Part shown: positions 59,324 to 64,000 of the stretch, one piece after another | Layout: every line of letters starts with the position of its first letter | Numbering within the stretch: the first letter of the stretch is position 1 | Assembly: GCA_950022655.1 (NCBI GenBank) | Contig: OX465584.1 | Span: forward strand, 25,455,469-25,519,468 | Source of the DNA: Alentia gelatinosa | Taxonomy: Eukaryota; Annelida; Polychaeta; Phyllodocida; Polynoidae | Reading direction: 5' to 3' | DNA: 64,000 nt | Notes under the pieces: model-generated | The model's database searches: none | Told to the model about the DNA's origin: nothing | Seen by the model: the letters and a program-made list of their open reading frames with translations, nothing else | Translations under genes and position numbers: made by a program

Positions 59324-61829
59324 ATTAAGCATGAGATTGCTCTGATTTAAATTGCCACCAATGCCATACTCTCACCTTACCATCATGATAAACCGATGCG
59401 CGGGCCATTAGCGGGTGGGACGTTTTCACCGTGATGCAGACATGCCTCACGTTGGCAACCTTACACAGATACCTTTTTGGCGATCTCCTCAGATAGCATC
59501 CACAGCGCTGTGCCGCCCTATCAATAACCTCCCAATTATCGCCCGCCTTACGACTGCTCACTGTCCGCCCGATACCCATCTAACTCCTGGCAATTTCTCA
59601 GAGCACTCGCATTTCAACCTTGCCTGTAACTGTTGAGCTCCGGTGGTTAGTAACGCCTGTAGGCGCTAAGTCGCCGTAAGCAGAAATTATTTCTCTAGAC
59701 GACGTTAAGTTAAACTTACAAAAGATTGACGTGCATTGCTGCCATAACTCTATTCTGAGTGAGCATGTGAGAATTGAGGGCACTAAAAGTAACATGCATA
59801 TCATAGATACCTCAATGATTTAGTACAATAGCTAAAAAAAACGTTTCCTCATATCTCGACTGGCAGGGCCAATTGCAGCTTACACCATCAGGTCAAGGTT
59901 GGCAGTCATATGATATTTGAAGTACGCGGTATTTCCAAGAATTATGTTGACTAAAGTGCATATAAAAACGTCAGTGACAAGCATTCATGGACAAGAATAA
60001 GCATAAAATCTGTTTTTCGAATACTGAATGCATCAGGAAGAGATGCAAGTTGCAAACCAAACCACCTGTGGGAGCATAAGTCCTTCCGGATTCAAGCAAC
60101 AGAATGTGGTGACCATCTTGTGAGACCTTAAATGAACTAATGTGTTGCCAGTAGCGCATAGAGGTCGTTTCGCGTGCGTGCGCGCGCGCCTGTGCATAGA
60201 TATTGAGAGTTGTCGGGATGGTTATGTGGACGGGCATAACCTCAGCCATTTACCTTCAGTGTAACACCTCGAGCCATCCGGCACCCCGCCCGCCATTTAC
60301 TGCGGCTAATCTTTGCCACTCCCGCGGGGCCGGGCGTGTGTGCCGGCGGCGGGCGGCGGGACGGGGCCCGTAATCGCGCTGGCTTGGTGTGCAATGGTCG
60401 TGGATATTCCTTAGCCTCCTTCAGAGCCGGGCTTTGGGGACACTTTTGACATAATCCCTATTTCTGTGACTGTCGCCAGTAGCTCGGCTTCTCCTTGCAT
60501 CTCCTCCAGAGCAGAACCATTGATGGCTGCCTACAGCATCTTAGCCGACAAATCTGGGGTGCTTGGTTATTTTCACACTAGGCATTGCCACACTGGAGTG
60601 AATTTATTTCAAGAAAACTAGCGCTTAATACGATAGATATTGTCGCCTCACCAACAGCCCAGCAAATATAGAGCCTTGTTGAGACAGACTGGCTAAAGAA
60701 TCTCCACCTTCTCGGCTAATATATCACTGTTGAGGTTCGAGCAGTGGTCTGAGATGGCTTACTGCTATGTCGTGTATTGTTCTGTGAAAGAATCTGATTC
60801 TAGATATAGATTTGCAACATCAAATATGGCAACTGTGCTCAGGTCGCTTTAAATACTGACATGGTCATTCGTGCGAATCTCAAGCAAGCTGTAACTTATC
60901 GACCCGACTTTTTCGGGAAGCAAATACATGTGTACAATAATATGCTTAAAGGTATTACCGTAGTTGATGACTGGACCTGTGTCCAGTTGTATTGCTAGGT
61001 GCATGTTACAACGTAGAGTGCACCTTGCTTTCACTTGAACAGCCTCTAGAAATGATGTTACATTAAAAAGGTGACGCCACGGAAATCCATATTTCTAACT
61101 CCTGTGTTGTCTTTGCAACGTGCCGTAATTTATCAAGCGTGCGCCACACGCTCATATATGCTGTCTAGGTTTGGAAGAGATTATATAGACTTTCAGCATG
61201 TTGCAAAAACAATCCCTTCACTATCTGCGTGCCAACTCTGTCAATTGAAAACATGCAGAGGGACAGTGTCTCACTGTGTTAGACACGTGCCCAGTTGACC
61301 ATGACCAATTACTAGAGACCGAAATACCTCATTGTCCCTCTGGTGCTTGATATATTCAGATCCTCGTAAGACATTTGTAGAAATGGCAGGTTGATAACAC
61401 AGAATGATCCATATATTGAATATAACCCAAACCCCTTGATATTTGATTTGAAAAATAAGATTCCATGCTCATTCTTCAAAGATGGATAGTACCTAGTTAT
61501 AACAGGGTGGTGCATCATACACTTCGCCAATTCTGTGCATTCGTACCTGCAACGATGCTTATCAAGCGTTCCTTCAAATGTCGTGACATTTATATCACGT
61601 GCCACTTGATAAAGCATTGACCCGTGAACCCTCAAACTTGCTTCTCGCTCTAATCTGAATAGTAGCTTACTGTTAATTGCGTGATTGGAGAGTGTGTACT
61701 GAGCCCTTCACACGAGAGATACAACATGTCAGAGGAGGGGGTCAGTGTGTAATGGCTGACATCTTACAGTTACCTATAGGCACGCTATGTAGATACTTCA
61801 GTACGTCCTAGACATCCCCTTTTACACAA
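59324..61829. other. Non-coding stretch with one CpG-rich island
   Basis: 60279-60385 is very CpG-rich (GGCGGCGGGCGGCGGGACGG) and follows a GCGTGCGTGCGCGCGCGCC run near 60172-60190. No gene recognised. Confidence 0.45.
60170..60385. promoter_or_regulatory. CpG-rich, G-rich island
   Basis: Alternating GC/GT run (Z-DNA prone) near 60172-60190, then a GC-rich core at 60279-60385 with G-runs. Looks like a small CpG island. Promoter activity is inferred only from composition. Confidence 0.3.
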
Positions 61830-62300
61830 ACGCCCTCTCCCCACAAGGAATATAGGCTACACGTTATTCAACAAATACAATACGACACCCCATAGAATAT
61901 ACACCTTATTATACAAAATACATAGATGATAATCGATGTTTTGTGGACAGGCGGTAGTAAACAACGAGATGTCGATGCAAAGTAATACACAAGCGGTAGT
62001 GAGTGCATTCTGAAGTCAACTTTGAGTGGTTTACAGAGAACTTAGAAACAAGGGGTAGTGGTTTACTGTGGCCCCACCCATTATAAATAGGGACTTTGTA
62101 ATCGATGGATGATAGATTATTACTCCCCGTGAAATATACATGTTATTTTATGAACACGTTATTACTACCGTTGTAATATATATTTCACTTGATAAAATGC
62201 ATTACTACCTCCCATAAAATATAGGCAACATGTTAATCGATGAAACACTACTATGGCACTAAAATAGATATCTTATTTGATAAACATAGTACTACACCTA
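61830..62300. repeat. Degenerate AT-rich tandem array, about 42-46 bp
   Basis: ATTACTACC..., GTAAAATATA and TTATTTGATAAACA blocks recur in order near 62118, 62161, 62203 and 62249, with looser versions from 61850. Units are diverged and indel-rich, as in an old satellite fragment. Confidence 0.55.
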
Positions 62301-62797
62301 GGCTTGGTAAAGTCTTTAATTATGGACATGATTAAGAAGTTAATCTATATTGCAACATTTTGACTTGCTTTAAAGCGAGGAGGGATGGGGTATGTGGAGG
62401 GGTAGGCATAGGAGACGGACTGAAGTCAGTTAATACTACACCCTCTTTACTAATTATACGCTTAACTTAGAATATGTCAAGTTACGGGTTGTACAGATAC
62501 CCGTCTGTCTCGTAGCTACAGCCTCGGACTCGTGAGACACCATCACTACCCGCCACAACCCTGAAGGGTCTTTTAGCTGAGAATAGAAAAAATAACGACA
62601 CACCACATAGCGGCGTATGTTATCTGCTGTGGGTGCTGAGAAGCCCGCACAAGTCGCCGCTTGCCGTATACTACTACTACAGGCTGTCGTGTTGGTGGGG
62701 CCGACTGACAGGTGACGGGTGGGAGACGTGGTGACGGAAAGGGGTGGAGGAGACTGGCGGGTGGGGAGTACGAGAGGGCTGCCGGCGGTGAGGTGAC

Positions 62798-62819
62798 GGG
62801 GGGGGGGGGGGGGGGGGGG
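62798..62819. repeat. Poly-G tract (G22)
   Basis: The longest of nine G/C homopolymers in the window. Confidence 0.85.
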
Positions 62820-63360
62820 CTCGGGTATCACCGGTGAATAGAGGTAGAAGTTGGGGGAAGGGGTATTTGGATGGAGAAAGACGGGTGAAATCCGCTAAGC
62901 AACACCAGGCATACCCGTACTCCTTATATATTGCTATATATTATAAGTCGATTTAGAGACAGAAAAAAAAATACACCGAGTCGATGCCCGGTCAGTTGGT
63001 GATGCTATCTTTAAAGTGGCGATTTTAGAACCCATTTTTACAAACTCAGACTGCCAGATATCTCACTCTTTGAAAGGATTGCCTCGACATATCTTTTCTA
63101 ATGGTTCCCGGAATCACTCGGTAACATCTCTACAGAAAATTGTAAACTTATCTGAATATTGTCATATGAAGCAGCTGCGGGTATTCTTCATATTAGAGTA
63201 CAACAAAGTCAGAAAGATATGCTTATTATATGCTCGACCGAGTGTGTTTATGTGTGTAGACGGTCTTCTCAAGGTGGGTTTAGCACGAGGATCACACTGC
63301 TCCCCGTGAACAGCCTACACTTTTATCTGCTCAGAGCAGCACGGGGTCTTTCATTACAGC

Positions 63361-63523
63361 GAGCAGCTCCTGCGGTGGTGGACACGCTCTCCCCGACTCG
63401 TTCTCCACCCACAGCTTTGGTCATTTTAGCCATGCAATCATTTACGCCCAAGGAGTTCTCGGTGTCTTTTGATCAAACAGCTGAAAGACTGAAGCCCCTG
63501 CTATGTTTGTTTGAGAGCAGCTC
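63361..63523 (-). promoter_or_regulatory. GAGCWGCTC motifs, sites 18 and 19
   Basis: GAGCAGCTC at 63361-63369 and 63515-63523; a one-mismatch GAGCAGCAC precedes at 63334 within a CTGCTCAGAGCAG dyad. Same orientation as each other. Confidence 0.5.
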
Positions 63524-64000
63524 GTCCTTAAAGGCAGGGAGAGAATAAAGAAAAAAGCCGTCTATGTCACACCCCTGGAGATGGTTGTTGCTGCTGTCCC
63601 TGTCGGTGTCTGGCTCAGTTCCTACCCTGGTGGTGGCATTGCAAGTCAATGTCTATTTTCGTCGCTCCAGGCGTTGGGACACACTCCCGGGCGCCGATAG
63701 GATCATCTGACGGACTTAAATACTTCTAATTAGCATGTGAGGTAACTGCTCAGTGCTTGTAGCAGCCGTGATTAATCTAGTCACAGGTATATGTCTATAT
63801 ATGCATTTAAATTTAATTTTGTATGTAGATCAATATTTAGAACAGTATATGATTGCACTTTCTTGATTGGTTCATATACAAAAAGAAATTAAATAGTGAA
63901 CGGTTCTTTGTAATATCGGTTTATATTTGGGAAGCCAATAAGTTGATAGAAAATGTGTCGGATTATTTTAGAGTGTGGATAAAATAAAAAAGTTTGTCGG

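Larger units (their letters stand above)
62301..64000. other. Non-coding stretch with two GAGCWGCTC motifs
   Basis: G-rich from 62690 to 62820, ending in G22. Two motif copies lie at 63361 and 63515. No gene recognised up to the window end. Confidence 0.45.

Noticed and set aside
1..64000. CRISPR array, prokaryotic operon or prophage
   Set aside because: No spaced identical repeats with unique spacers, no ribosome-binding-site and gene-dense layout. The 44-bp array at 35040 is head-to-tail with no spacers.
1..64000. Known conserved microRNA
   Set aside because: I looked for the mature sequences of common bilaterian microRNAs (let-7, miR-1, miR-10/100, miR-9, miR-124 and others) and saw none.

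Overview
This window looks like eukaryotic, non-coding DNA from an invertebrate. I found no open reading frame that I can identify as a known protein. The longest frames (under 200 codons) sit in low-complexity or GC-rich sequence and several lack an ATG. The density of microsatellites, poly-G/poly-C runs, tRNA-headed SINEs with (AAC)n-like tails, MITEs and minisatellites fits a marine mollusc or other lophotrochozoan. That assignment is inferred from repeat style, not proven. The window is either an intergenic desert or the inside of a very long intron. The second option gets some support from a textbook-like recursive splice site at 32519-32527 on the + strand and a weaker one near 57688.

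Layout. 1-8.3 kb: unique sequence, a 186-bp near-perfect inverted repeat (7184-7369) and a weak ratchet-like site. 8.4-9.3 kb: a complete tRNA-SINE with its target duplication and an extra 149-bp insert in the B box, then one copy of an unnamed repeat. 11.7 kb: a CTCF-like site next to a pair of GAGCWGCTC motifs; 12.4 kb: a pair of perfect CRE sites. 15.4-15.7 kb: a MITE with 39-bp inverted ends. 22.7-23.0 kb: the 3' end of a non-LTR retrotransposon. 26.0 kb and 29.1 kb: promoter-like GC-rich islands. 28.8 kb: a long TA microsatellite. 28.9-32.6 kb: the densest cluster of GAGCWGCTC motifs, ending at the recursive splice site. 35.0-35.7 kb: a 15-unit, 44-bp minisatellite whose first units encode a hairpin. 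36.1-36.4 kb: a second, intact SINE. 40.1 kb and 47.9 kb: two weak candidate exons. 50.4-52.0 kb: two more copies of the unnamed repeat. 52.5 kb: a TA-flanked MITE with internal 17-bp tandem repeats. 57.9-58.2 kb and 61.8-62.3 kb: degenerate minisatellites. 59.2 kb: a 5'-truncated SINE with target duplication.

The most striking signal is a short dispersed palindrome, GAGC-W-GCTC. I count 19 exact copies across 64 kb where about 0.5 would be expected by chance for equal base use. The flanks of the copies are unrelated, so this is not one repeat family. The centre is always A or T; I found no copy with a G or C centre. Copies come in tight pairs and clusters, often in GC-rich islands and in places beside CTCF-like sites. 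I know of no named factor with this site. It behaves like the binding site of a homodimeric regulator or an architectural protein, and it is my best candidate for something undescribed here.
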